Source: Telmatactis stephensoni (taxonomy: Eukaryota > Cnidaria > Anthozoa > Actiniaria > Isophelliidae). Taken from it: a stretch of DNA of 64,000 nt. The notes beneath the pieces are model-generated. The model worked only from the letters and a program-made list of their open reading frames with translations. It searched no databases and was not told the DNA's origin. The stretch's first letter is position 1. Each line of letters begins with the position of its first letter. Shown piece by piece: positions 45,005 to 58,500 of this stretch. The translations under genes and the position numbers were made by a program. The stretch is from NCBI GenBank assembly GCA_029948255.1, contig JALIZF010001621.1, positions 419,793-483,792 on the forward strand, written 5' to 3'.

Positions 45005-46373
45005 GCAACACAATTTTCTCTTATTGTAAACTGTTCATTTTTAGCCGGTATATATTCTGTTTTGGTCTGCTTTCTGTGTTTTCAATCTTTAGCTTAGCAT
45101 TTCGGTGATTCTATAGAATATTTTGTCTCATTCAAGTCATTCAGTTCTATGAATATTTACGTTTATTGTTATTGTTCGACCACGAGGCTTAGTTTGTAAA
45201 TTTAAACGATAACTGGAATGATGGAAAGTATTTTCTAGTTTATTTCTAAGTTTGGGTCTCCTAACTAAAGGGAAATTTGTAAATAGACTTTTTGGTATAA
45301 TCATTCGTCAGAAAACCATGTCTTTACCGGTGAAATAGAGCATAGATTTTGGTGGTCTCTCAGCCAATCAGAACGTGTGTTATAATTGAGCTATATTATA
45401 AAACTTAACGGTACATTGATTACATGCTCCTTATGCAGCTGAAGAGGAAAGGTGTGGTTGCATCTGTAGTAGCTCGTTCTTTACACAATAATAAAACCAA
45501 TAATTCTATTTTATTTTTGACACAGGCCTGGCGACGCTTTAGGCAGAACTTTAACAAAGCTCAGAATTACGGAATTTGAAGACATTTTGGCATAAGCCAC
45601 ACTTTAAGGTTAGTATTCCATAATCATAACAAACAGCGTTCATTTTATATTTAATTTCAACTTAATTTTACAAGCCAATGGTCAATTGTTATTGTTCTTT
45701 TATAAATCTAATGCAAACAACCTGAGGTATACTGAAGGCATTTCATTCCTTTAACTCGTGAAAGAAAGTTAACTAACTACAGAGTACTAGTAGATAATGA
45801 ACAATATAGAAAATAATGGGTTTAGAGTCTACTATACTAAATATCATTATTTGGAACGGAAGCTTTTAAGTATCAGGATTCGAATCATGCAACTTTATAC
45901 TCTTGCCTCAAATGTACTCGAAAAGAAAAAAATCATTCTCTAGTGAACAGACTCTTCACTGTTAATGTACATTAAATATTAATCTATAATCTTTCTCTGG
46001 CAAAAAAAAACTATTGCTAGCGATTTAAATTTAATTAGGTTGTAGTAAATTCATGAGATCTAATTTCGTGAACGATTTATAGATTCAGCCTTGTAAGAAT
46101 TGCTTTACCACTAAAGCAAGTTTTGATATGTGGTAGACACCTCTTTTCTATAATAATTATACTAAGAATCGATAGAAATGCAGATCTTCAAGGACCAAAG
46201 TTATGAATAAAACTACTTTTCTCAAAATGTATTTTTTTCCGGTAGAGTACAAACACTAAATGCGTGCAACACTTTGCATTATTTAACACTATATAGTGCT
46301 AATTTAACAAAAGAAAACAATAGAATTAGTAAAGCTTAGCACTATTTAGTACTATTTATGTTGCACGCTTTTA

Positions 46374-46524
46374 GAGTGATTTTCATCGGACTGTGAAACA
46401 ATTACTAATAGTCAGTGTTTAATAGTGTCTAATAGTTGTATTGCAACAAAAGAAAACAATGGGTGCAGAGTCTATTAGTGTCTATTAGCTTAGTAACTAT
46501 TTCACAGTCCGGTGAAAATCACTC
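46374..46524. mobile_element. 151-bp GAGTG-type MITE nested in an older MITE (unit 2)
   Basis: GAGTGATTTTCATCGGACTG and its reverse between TA pairs. Its removal joins GCACGCTTT-TA-GTGTACTT, the right arm of the older MITE that begins GAGTACAAACACTAAATGCG (46,246). Core ACAAAAGAAAACAATGG at about 46,446. Confidence 0.85.
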
Positions 46525-48930
46525 TAGTGTACTTTAAGGTATTCTTACAACACTGTCTTTCAACTTTAAATTATAAGTAATATATCAAACACGAGTACCA
46601 ATGTATGATCAGCGTATCAAAACACCGAGAAGTGGGTTAAAAAACGATGTGCTGATGAAACACGAGGACGAGTGTTTGATCTAGCTTCTCAAATTCATGG
46701 ATAATTATTGGATAAATTCAAAGCAAAAGTTAGTTAATTTATGCAAGTGTTTGATCAGTGTATCAAGACACTATCACGGTAGTGATTTTCATTTACTCAT
46801 TAATTATTCTTATAAATGTTTGAGAAAAAAATTAAAGAATTCATATGTCACGAATTTCACGAAAAACTGTTAAACCACTTGCGCTAGTTTTGGAGCAAAG
46901 TTTAGCAAAGACTGTTTTGCGTGTAACTGAGTGTAATCGAGTCAATTAAAGGCACTAGTGTATTTTCTTACGTTACAAGAATCCAACTCTGATAAAACCT
47001 TCAGTTCCAAAGGCTGATCACGTCGGCGTCTTTTCATAACAAATGCATTTTTCAAGTGTTTTTTTAAAATACATAAATAATTCAAGAATTAAGATGTCAC
47101 GAATTTCACTAGAAGCCAAATTCCTTTAAACAATTTGCACTGGTTTTGGAGAAAGACTGTCTTGCCTTTAACTGACTGAAATTGAGTCGTTTTGAGACAA
47201 AAGTGCATTTTGTCACGTTACGAGAATCCAATTCTGATAAAAGCTTTAGTTCCAAAGGCTGATCAAATGGGCGTTGTTGCTTTATACTGCAAGCTTTTCA
47301 AGTGTTAGCTTTATTAAAATAGGTTGTTTTTTTGCGCCTCAAAGAGCAGAAACAAAATACAGCGAAAAATCTCTTTGGTAAGAACAGTAATTATTTAATA
47401 GATAATCACTGAGGCACGCAGCATTCGTGCGTATATTGCAGGCAGCTGAGGGCGCAGCCTGAAACTGGCACACACAACTTATTTATGGCTATTAAGATTG
47501 TTATTTTTTTTTCTGCATGGTATTTATATATTATTCTATTGCTTAAAAGCCTTGCACGCACATTTGCAAAATTACTAAAACTAGCCTTATATTTCGTGTA
47601 CACCACACAGATGATATGCATCAATAGTATTAAGGTCTCTTGGTATTACCAAGTTGCATGCTTTCAAATATGTAGAGGATGGCAAACAAAGGTTTTTTTC
47701 CCTGTATTTATTGAGTGTTCAAAAACCATATCTTGTTTTGATAATTCTCGTACTGACAGAAAAGGAACTAGACTGATTCCACATGTCCTAGTTTTCGCTC
47801 TTCTATTCTGGTTGGCCAACTGAGGAGCGAACAAACCCACTTATGGAATGAGTCTACTAACAATGATTCAAGCTGGTCGACCGGGATTCCTGTGTTACAA
47901 TTAACGACGTTTCTTCAATGCGTTTGAACTTTTCCTTTCAAATTGTAAATGTTTTACTTGGAAACCCTAAAAATACATTTCTCTCGTTGCACTCATCCTT
48001 TGTTATTTTAATAAGGCATTTCAATTGGTGTTTCAAATTTTCATACTCTGAGATACTCGAAAGGTTTACAAAAAATGCAATCAAGAGTGGCATATCGGAA
48101 TTTACAAGTTCCGAAAAATAACTGGACATGAAATTGCTTGACGACCAAAACGACATCACCCTGAAGTAAGCGGCCTTAAAATTTACCTTTTTTACAATGT
48201 ATTTTGGATAGCTTACAATGCTTCAATGGCCATGAAATGTGTAGGATTAAGAAAAAACTAGGTGAAAACGGTGCTACTGAAGTAAAAAAGAATTATCGAG
48301 GTAATCTGAAGTTTTCTAGCTTTGTGTAAACATAACTGAAATGATAAACAAAATTGAAAAGGCGCAGCTCTATCAACTTGGCGTAAATTCATATTTCTCA
48401 AAATTGTGCAAAGCAATTTTGTTCTATTTCTCCAAACGAACAATTTTAATTGTTAAAAAAAGAGTATGGCAACAAAATGAGCTTAAAAGAAGGTGTTTGT
48501 CGTCACTATAAATTATTGGTAGTTCCGATCATAAATAATAATAATAATGACTTTAATATTTATAACGCGCATATATTCATTAACATATGCTCATATGAAG
48601 AAAAGAATTAACAGTCTTCAGCCATAAATAAGTTATGTGTTTTTTGCAGACAAAACCAATTTAGCTCATTCAAGTGTTGAGCCAGTTCACTTCATATAAT
48701 CACATAATCTAAAATTTCAACCAATATCCTGAAAGAACTTTAATCCTCGGTTCTTTAAGAACTAGGATAATGAAGCCATCTTTCGTGCATTTTTTCACAC
48801 ACAGCCGCATATGAGCATATGTAAATGAGCATATGATCATAATGATTTAAGGTCAAAAGAAACTTGAAACTATCTCTTGACTTACTCTGAAAATTGTTTT
48901 GAAATTAACTCACCGATTCAATTATTCTAG

Positions 48931-49858
48931 ATCGTTATAAAATAGAACTGGTGCACAACATACACTTAGCTAGCAACTATCGAGTTTTTGGTGCGCCCGT
49001 TTTTAACACTAAAACTATTTTCATTTCAAGATTTTGGTTTTATTTTTGTGTGTATTCTTAAGATTACTAAAACTCACTGTTCCACAGTAGCGAAACGCAC
49101 GAAGTGCCGAAAAAGCTCATAAACGAAAAGAAAAGATCCCTGAGTTGCGGCGAGAGTTTGGAGCGCAATCCACCGCAGTCACAAACTTTTTTATTTCCGA
49201 ACTTTGTATTTTGACATACTTTTTATATATATATAAAATTGTTTGACGAATTTTCGAGAAAATCTTTTTTTTTAATGCCTCATTTAGGAAGCGTTTGGAT
49301 GCCTTCAGTCAAAATTTAGTTGCAAAGTGAATTTGAAGTTACGGAGCTCAACTTTGGACAGCAGTGTCTTAGTAGGCAACACCGACCTGTCAATAGTATT
49401 GAAATCGCTGAACCGTTGCCACTCCTTGATGCTGTGTTTGCACGAAAACATTTTTGTTATTTTTTGGACCGACGTTGTTACTTAATATTGCCTCGAACAA
49501 TTTTTTCTTTGCTTCGTCAAAACCTTGTTAGGGACATAAAAATGCCCGTAAACGCAATTTCAAAGGAATTGCATTTAGGAATAAGATTTGGCAGAGGAAT
49601 TTAAAATAATGTTGTTTGAATATCGACTGGCAGCGGCAAATGCAGCTATTAAATAAAACTTCGGAAAAAAACCCCATCAAAATCTAAAATAATTGAATTA
49701 GTTTTAGTGTTCAGGACGATAACACTGGCGCATTGTTGACGCGGAGCGAGCGAGTTAAACTCGCATTATGCCGGAACCACCCTAACAATTTTCCGAGCGC
49801 ACCCAAAACTCGATAGGTGCAAGCTAAGTGTGTGTACCAGTCTATTTTATAACGATTG
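48931..49858. mobile_element. Inverted-repeat block in unit 3
   Basis: Second copy of the block at 44,078-45,004, including the 94-codon frame at 49,320-49,604. Confidence 0.7.
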
Positions 49859-51220
49859 CAACACAATTTTCTCTTATTGTAAACTGTTCATTTTTAGCCG
49901 GTATATATTCTGTTTTGGTCTGCTTTCTGTGTTTTCAATCTTTAGCTTAGCATTTCGGTGATTCTATAGAATATTTTGTCTCATTCAAGTCATTCAGTTC
50001 TATGAATATTTACGTTTATTGTTATTGTCCGACCACGAGGCTTAGTTTGTAAATTTAAACGATAACTGGAATGATGGAAAGTATTTTCTAGTTTATTTCT
50101 AAGTTTGGGTCTCCTAACTAAAGGGAAATTTGTAAATAGACTTTTTGGTATAATCATTCGTCAGAAAACCATGTCTTTACCGGTGAAATAGAGCATAGAT
50201 TTTGGTGGTCTCTCAGCCAATCAGAACGTGTGTTATAATTGAGCTATATTATAAAACTTAACGGTACATTGATTACATGCTCCTTATGCAGCTGAAGAGG
50301 AAAGGTGTGGTTGCATCTGTAGTAGCTCGTTCTTTACACAATAATAAAACCAATAATTCTATTTTATTTTTGACACAGGCCTGGCGACGCTTTAGGCAGA
50401 ACTTTAACAAAGCTCAGAATTACGGAATTTGAAGACATTTTGGCATAACTTTAAGGTTAGTATTCCATAATCATAACAAACAGCGTTCATTTTATATTTA
50501 ATTTCAACTTAATTTTACAAGCCAATGGTCAATTGTTCTTGTTCTTTTATAAATCTAATGCAAACAACCTGAGGTATACTGAAGGCATTTCATTCCTTTA
50601 ACTCGTGAAAGAAAGTTAACTAACTACAGAGTACTAGTAGATAATGAACAGTATAGAAAATAATGGGTTTAGAGTCTACTATACTAAATATCATTATTTG
50701 GAACGGAAGCTTTTAAGTATCAGGATTCGAATCATGCAACTTTATACTCTTGCCTCAAATGTACTCGAAAAGAAAAAAATCATTCTCTAGTGAACAGACT
50801 CTTCACTGTTAATGTACATTAAATATTAATCTATAATCTTTCTCTGGCAAAAAAAAACTATTGCTAGCGATTTAAATTTAATTAGGTTGTAGTAAATTCA
50901 TGAGATCTAATTTCGTGAACGATTTATAGATTCAGCCTTGTAAGAATTGCTTTACCACTAAAGCAAGTTTTGATATGTGGTAGACACCTCTTTTCTATAA
51001 TAATTATACTAAGAATCGATAGAAATGCAGATCTTCAAGGACCAAAGTTATGAATAAAACTACTTTTCTCAAAATGTATTTTTTTCCGGTAGAGTACAAA
51101 CACTAAATGCGTGCAACACTTTGCATTATTTAACACTATATAGTGCTAATTTAACAAAAGAAAACAATAGAATTAGTAAAGCTTAGCACTATTTAGTACT
51201 ATTTATGTTGCACGCTTTTA

Positions 51221-51371
51221 GAGTGATTTTCATCGGACTGTGAAACAATTACTAATAGTCAGTGTTTAATAGTGTCTAATAGTTGTATTGCAACAAAAGA
51301 AAACAATGGGTGCAGAGTCTATTAGTGTCTATTAGCTTAGTAACTATTTCACAGTCCGGTGAAAATCACTC
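51221..51371. mobile_element. 151-bp GAGTG-type MITE (unit 3)
   Basis: Same copy and nesting as in unit 2, so it was present before the units duplicated. Confidence 0.85.
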
Positions 51372-52300
51372 TAGTGTACTTTAAGGTATTCTTACAACAC
51401 TGTCTTTCAACTTTAAATTATAAGTAATATATCAAACACGAGTACCAATGTATGATCAGCGTATCAAAACACCGAGAAGTGGGTTAAAAACGATGCGCTA
51501 ATGAAACACGAGGACGAGTGTTTGATCTAGCTTCTCAAATTCATGGATAATTATTGGATAAATTCAAAGCAAAAGTTAGTTAATTTATGCAAGTGTTTGA
51601 TCAGTGTATCAAGACACTATCACGGTAGTGATTTTCATTTACTCATTAATTATTCTTATTAATGTTTGAGAAAAAAATTGAAGAATTCATATGTCACGAA
51701 TTTCACGAAAAACTGTTAAACCACTTGCGCTAGTTTTGGAGCAAAGTTTAGCAAAGACTGTTTTGCGTGTAACTGAGTGTAATCGAGTCAATTAAAGGCA
51801 CTAGTGCAATTTCTTACGTTACAAGAATCTAATTTTTTATAAAACCTTCAGTTCCAAAGGCTGATCACGTCGGCGTCTTTTCATAACAAATGCATTTTTC
51901 AAGTGTTTTTTAAAATACATAAATAATTCAAGAATTAAGATGTCACGAATTTCACTAGAAGCCAAATTCCTTTAAACAATTTGCACTGGTTTTGGAGAAA
52001 GACTGTCTTGCCTTTACTGACTGAAATTGAGTCGTTTTGAGACAAAAGTGCATTTTGTCACGTTGCGAGAATCCAATTCTGATAAAAGCTTTAGTTCCAA
52101 AGGCTGATCAAATGGGCGTTGTTTCTTTATACTGCAAGCTTTTCAAGTGTTAGCTTTATTAAAATAGGTTGTTTTTTTGCGCCTCAAAGAGCAGAAACAA
52201 AATACAGCGAAAAATCTCTTTAGTGTCATATTTATGTTCACAAACTTCTTGAAAATATGCATTTTAGCGAATGGAAAACACGAACTGTAGCATGTATTAG

Positions 52301-54190
52301 GAGAAAACCGGATCACAATGACGGCGGCAAGAATTTTTTGCTTATAGTTCTGAAAAAAGAAAAGTCACTTTTAAAGCTTCTTGTTTTGATTGGCAAACAG
52401 AGGTTACTTTTCAAAGCAAAGTTTCTCTCTCGATAGCGCATGTACCAGAACATATTGCATATTATATAATAGTCGGGGCTTTTCTTAAAAAATAGGCCCT
52501 CAATAAGCGCAAGTGGCTACTGCAAAATCAAATCATATATTGAAATAAGATATTTGAGAAATGTATTGAGCGAGTAGCAATTAATTTTTCTCTCTTTATA
52601 AACGGCGGAATGGACAGCATTGTGATGATGGGCTTGTACAATGTGATGATTAAGAGATGCAATTTGATCTATTTAAAAGACTCTTGCATTAAAAATCAAA
52701 ATTATCCATTATTATTGAAAAGACAAAAGGATCAATGTAGAGGTAATACGTTTAGATTTGAAATATTCGATGTACACGGGTGAACTTTGGCTGTGTGGAA
52801 AACTGATGGCTTCAGTATCCTAGTTCTTAAAGAACTGAGGATTAAAATTCTTTCGGGATATTGGATTGAAATTTTAGATCTCGAACTTTAGGGGCTGATT
52901 ATATGAAGTGAACTGGCTCAACACTTGAATGAGCTAAATTGGTTTTGTCTGCAAAAAACACATAACTTATTTATGGCTGAAGACTGTTAATTCTTTTCTT
53001 CATATGAGCATATGTTAATTAAAGTCAATTAAGGCACTAGTGCATTTTCTTACGTTACAAGAATCTTATTCTGGTAAAACCTTCAGTTCCAAAGGCTGAT
53101 CACGCCAGGGTCTTTTCATAACAAATGCATTTTTCAAGTGTTTTTTAAAATACATAAATAATTCAAGAATTAAGATCTCACGAATTTCACTAGAAGCCAA
53201 ATTCCTTTTTTAAAGACAATTCACACTTGTTTTTGAGAAAGACTGTCTTGCCTTGAACTGACTGAAATTGAGTCGTTTTGAGACAATAGTGCGTTTTGTT
53301 ACTTTACGAGAATCCAATTCTGATAAAAGCTTTAGTTCCAAAGGCTGATCAAATGGGCGTTGTTTCTTTCTACTGCAAGCTTTTCAAGTGTTAGCTTTAT
53401 TAAAATAGGTTGTGTTTTTTTGCGCTGCAAAGAGCAGAAACAAAATACAGCGAAAAATCTCTTTGGTGTCAATATTTAAGTTTACAAACTTCTTGAAAAT
53501 ATTCATTTTAGCGAATGGAAAACACGAACTGTAGCATATATTAGGAAAAAACCTGATCGCAATGACGACGGCAAGAATGTTTTTCTTATAGTTCTGAAAA
53601 AAAGAAAACTCACTTTTAAAGCTTCTTGCTTTAAAAGAAGTGCACCGAGTGCGCCCAAAAACTCGATAGGTGCACGCTAAGTGTGTACCAGTCGAGTAAT
53701 AACATGGATAGCTGAACGCAAAAAAGGACAAATTTTTACTTCGGTTTGCATTAAGGTGGCTCAACTGGCTTTTGTGTGAGGCACACCATCACTGTTTGAT
53801 CGCAAAATGCGTCGCGTCCAAAAACGTAATTACAAAACAATTTCCATAGTAAGTCAAGGGATAGTTTTAAGTTTCTTTTGACGCTTAAATCACTATGATT
53901 GGAGCTACCAGTAATTTATAGTGACGACATTGCTATTTTCACAAACATGAATTTTTTAGACAAAATAAAGTTTTGTACAAAACCGCGTTTATTGGTTCTA
54001 GAATCCAGATCAAGTTCTCCGTTGTCACTCGAATAAAACGCGCTTCAAATTTTACGCACAAAAAGAGTTAATAATTCCAGGCATTTAGTTCACTTGGCCA
54101 AATATCTTCTTTAAAGGACTCAGAAACAGCTTCTTTTGAGCTCATTGTGTTGACATACTCTTTAATTTTTCGTTTGGAGCAGGACGGAGG
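52301..54190. repeat. Rearranged right edge of the array
   Basis: Unique DNA (52,300-52,790) is followed by the unit start in reverse (TCCTAGTTCTTAAAGAACTG to 53,020). A second direct copy of the block seen at 51,790-52,280 comes next (53,030-53,640), then a piece of the block end GCGCCCAAAAACTCGATAGG (53,652). The unit end follows in reverse (53,880-54,180; GGAGCTACCAGTAATTTATA). It looks like foldback and duplication at the array border. Confidence 0.75.
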
Positions 54191-55524
54191 GAGCGTCTCT
54201 AAGGAAAACCGTGGTACAGTGATGTCTGCGATGTGACGTCACGGTGGCGTGGCATAGCTTCAACATGCATGGCGGCAAAAGAAGGAGATTCCAATTCACA
54301 GGTTTCCTTGCAGTTTTTACACCCAAAACTACCAATTATATTTCTGAAGACCTCATAAAATGTGTACATTTTCACGGACACTCTGTATGCACCTCAACGG
54401 TTTTGAGTGAAGAAATCGTACGTTTGAATCACGTTTAGGTATAGAATATTTTCAATAAAGGAACTGACAGCAAAAAGGTGTTACTTGCATGTAAAGTAAA
54501 GTTGCTATTCAGAAATCTGATTTTCAATCTAAATTTGAACCTGGAAATGCTATATTCCTTGTGCTCTTTCTATTTCGTATGCTAAATAACTGATTTTTTA
54601 TATCTGTCTTCAACCAAGACAATACTACTTGCAAATAGCATGAGGAGTATTCAATACTGCCCACTGTATTCAACATGAAAACATTCAAAACCATAATATA
54701 ATTATGAAGACTAAACAATCAAAATGTGATGTTCTGCAATATCGCCTATTCTGGGACGGCGCTAATTCGAGGGCGGCGTTTATTAAGAAATCATAAGGCT
54801 TATAAATGATTTGATAAGTGAAGCAAATGTTAACAACACCATAAATGTGCTTCAAATGTACAAAAACTCTATTTTTTACACGCTAGCTTTCAACGTTGTG
54901 TTATATCGTACTTGGTTTTATTTATAAATATGATAGTCTGGTTGTCTTTTGAATAATAATAATAATAATGTATTTGCTTGGTACGCAAATTCCTATAAGC
55001 GCCGCACTGTGTGAATAAATGCGGCGCTTATTCGAAAGCGGCGCTAAAACGAGTAAATACGGTACGTTAATGTACCAACAGGAACAAACAAAGATAAGCT
55101 CTGCTCGAAAGCGGAGCTAAAACTATTAGAGACTAACTTATATCATAGAAACATCGACTCTGATGCATCGGTCACCATGGTGACCGACATGAAAAAGACA
55201 AAGTTTGTTAAGTGGTTTACACTACGTACGACATGCACCCTCTGAAAATATGAGCGTGGGCGCAAAAACAGAAAATGAAATACCTGTAATTTTGTGGTAG
55301 CAAGAATGTCACAAGCATCACACCACCCTACCTCTTGTTAAAATAACGTACGTTTCAAAGGCGGAAAACATGTTGAACCTGATTGGGCAGCCTCTAAGCT
55401 TTAATTTGATACTAAGGAAACTTTGTCCCAAGGGGGTCCTACGAAAATGCATAAACCTAAAAATACCTACTGATAAGAATTACTGATATCATAGTCCCCT
55501 ATTATTATCTTTATAGATATTCCT
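54191..55524. other. No convincing gene
   Basis: An ATG at 54,271 (MAAKEGDSNSQ) has a good start context but runs only 29 codons. AAT trinucleotide repeats at 54,955. GCGGCGCTTATTCGAAAGCG and a related GGCGCTAATTCGAGGGCGGC (54,762) point to an old repeat. Confidence 0.5.
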
Positions 55525-58500
55525 ATGGCTCGTTTAGAGGTGTTCTTGATGATGTTTGTCTTCGGCACGGTTATCGTTATTCAAGGTAATGGTGACTCGA
55601 GCGATCTTAATAATGGCCTATCGGGTAAATTACAAAGAGTTCAGAATAGGGCTTCCCGAATTATCGCAGGTGACACCTATGGAATCAGATCCAGTGATGT
55701 ACTTAACTCTTTGGACTGATAACCGCTCCATAACCGCAAAGGCTTGACGGTGGAAACTCTCATATTTAAATGTAACAACAAATTATCAGAAACCACCACA
55801 CAATATTCTAAGAGGTGCTTCAACTAAACTCTTTATGCCAAGATATAATACTGAATACGGCAAAAGAAGTATTAGTTATAGGGAAGCAAAATTATGGAAC
55901 AGTCTCCTGAAGATCTTAGGTCTAAAAAGACCCGCAATGCATTTAAGAACTCTTTCAAACATAAGAGCTAAAGCTTTGCCTGTTTGTTTGGTGAAATTCA
56001 TGTAGTAACATTTACGTGAACTTTGTTATATTTTTATAACATTTTCAAAATAGTCCCTGTAAATCTACAGTATTCTCATCTCTTTTCCATTTACGTGAAC
56101 GTTCCAATTTATACGACTGTCATGTAAATCAGAAAATGGTACTTTCTATTGGTAAATAAACTGAAGACATTATCATCATCAGTCAACACAGAAAGTTCAA
56201 CAGAAGGAAAGAAAGAAAGATAGGAAGAAGGCAAGAAGGAAAAAGAGAAAAGAAAGAAAAGTTAGAAACAAAGAAAGAAAGGAAGAACGAATGAAGAAAG
56301 GAGAAATATAGATTAATTGATTAACTTTTGAGGAAGGTCAAACATTTAAACTTTATACAATTATTACAGCAAAAGCAAAACCGTGTGTGCAGAAGACTAC
56401 GACTGGCAAGTGTTGTGTTTTCCCATTCACTTACAGAGGCGTCACATACACGAAGTGCACAAAAGCAAACCATAACAGACTGTGGTGCTCACTTGATTCC
56501 AAGTACAAGGGAAAGTGGGGAAATTGTCGAGGTAAGTTGATTTAGCCCAATTCTAAGGAAGGAAGGAAGGAAGGAAGGAAGGAAGGAAGGAAGGAAGGAA
56601 GGAAGGAAGGAAGGAAGGAAGGAAGGAAGGAAGGAAGGAAGGAAGGAAGGAAGGAAGGAAGGAAGGAAGGAAGGAAGGAAGGAAGGAAGGAAGGAGCGAT
56701 CTTAATAATGGCCTATCGGGTAAATTACTAAGAGTTCAGAATAGGGCTTCCCGAATTATCACAGGTGACACCTATGGAATCAGATCCCGTGTACTTAACA
56801 CCGCTCTATAACCGCAAACGCTTGACGGTGGCAATTCTCATATTTAAGTGTGACAACAATCTGGCCCCTACATATATTACAGAAATGTTTATTAAATTAT
56901 CAGAAACCACCACACATATTCTAAGAGGTGCTTCAACTAAACTCTTTATGCCAAGATATAATACTGAATACGGCAAAAGAAGTATTAGTTATAGGGAAGC
57001 AAAATTATGGAACAGTCTCCTGAAGATCTTAGGTCTAAAAAGACTGGCAATGCATTTAAGAACTCTTTCAAACATAAGAGCTAAAGCTTTGCCTGTTTGT
57101 TTTGGTGAAATTCATGTAGTAACATTTACGTGAACTTTGTTATATTTTTATAACATTTTCAAAATAGTCCCTGTAAATCTACAGTATTCTCATCTCTTTT
57201 CCATTTACGTGAACGTTCCAATTTATACGACTGTCATGTAAATCAGAAAATGGTACTTTCTATTGGTAAATAAACTGAAGACATTATCATCATCAGTCAA
57301 CACAGAAAGTTCAACAGAAGGAAAGAAAGAAAGATAGGAAGAAGGCAAGAAGGAAAAAGAGAAAAGAAAGAAAAGTTAGAAACAAAGAAAGAAAGGAAGA
57401 ACGAATGAAGAAAGGAGAAATATAGATTAATTGATTAACTTTTGAGGAAGGTCAAACATTTAAACTTTATACAATTATTACAGCAAAAACAAAACCGTGT
57501 GTGCAGAAGACTACGACTGGCAAGTGTTGTGTTTTCCCATTCACTTACAGAGGCGTCACATACACGAAGTGCACAAAAGCAAACCATAACAGACTGTGGT
57601 GCTCACTTGATTCCAAGTACAAGGGAAAGTGGGGAAATTGTCGAGGTAAGTTGATTTAGCCCAATTCTAAGGAAGGAAGGAAGGAAGGAAGGAAGGAAGG
57701 AAGGAAGGAAGGAAGGAAGGAAGGAAGGAAGGAAGGAAGGAAGGAAGGAAGGAGCGATCTTAATAATGGCCTATCGGGTAAATTACTAAGAGTTCAGAAT
57801 AGGGCTTCCCGAATTATCACAGGTGACACCTATGGAATCAGATCCCGTGTACTTAACACCGCTCTATAACCGCAAACGCTTGACGGTGGCAATTCTCATA
57901 TTTAAGTGTGACAACAATCTGGCCCCTACATATATTACAGAAATGTTTATTAAATTATCAGAAACCACCACACATATTCTAAGAGGTGCTTCAACTAAAC
58001 TCTTTATGCCAAGATATAATACTGAATACGGCAAAAGAAGTATTAGTTATAGGGAAGCAAAATTATGGAACAGTCTCCTGAAGATCTTAGGTCTAAAAAG
58101 ACTGGCAATGCATTTAAGAACTCTTTCAAACATAAGAGCTAAAGCTTTGCCTGTTTGTTTTGGTGAAATTCATGTAGTAACATTTACGTGAACTTTGTTA
58201 TATTTTTATAACATTTTCAAAATAGTCCCTGTAAATCTACAGTATTCTCATCTCTTTTCCATTTACGTGAACGTTCCAATTTATACGACTGTCATGTAAA
58301 TCAGAAAATGGTACTTTCTATTGGTAAATAAACTGAAGACATTATCATCATCAGTCAACACAGAAAGTTCAACAGAAGGAAAGAAAGAAAAATAGGAAGT
58401 TATAGAAACAAAGAAAGAAAGGAAGAACGAATGAAGAAAGGAGAAATATAGATTAATTGATTAACTTTTGAGGAAGGTCAAACATTTAAACTTTATACAA

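Larger units (their letters stand above)
43641..48506. repeat. Array unit 2 (4,866 bp)
   Basis: From TATAAATTATTGGTAGCTCC to the same sequence in unit 3 (48,507). By eye it differs from unit 3 by about one base per hundred or less over 44,100-47,380. No gene is recognised. It includes the inverted-repeat block at 44,078, an old MITE at about 45,755-45,865 and the MITE pair at 46,246-46,530. Confidence 0.92.
48507..52300. repeat. Array unit 3, homologous part
   Basis: Copy of unit 2 up to about 52,225, then matching unit 1 (TAGCGAATGGAAAACACGAA) for another 60 bp. Confidence 0.9.

Noticed and set aside
54244..54438. First exon of a host gene (MAAKEGDSNSQ start)
   Set aside because: The frame ends after 29 codons, and the GTTTCC after CAG is a poor donor.
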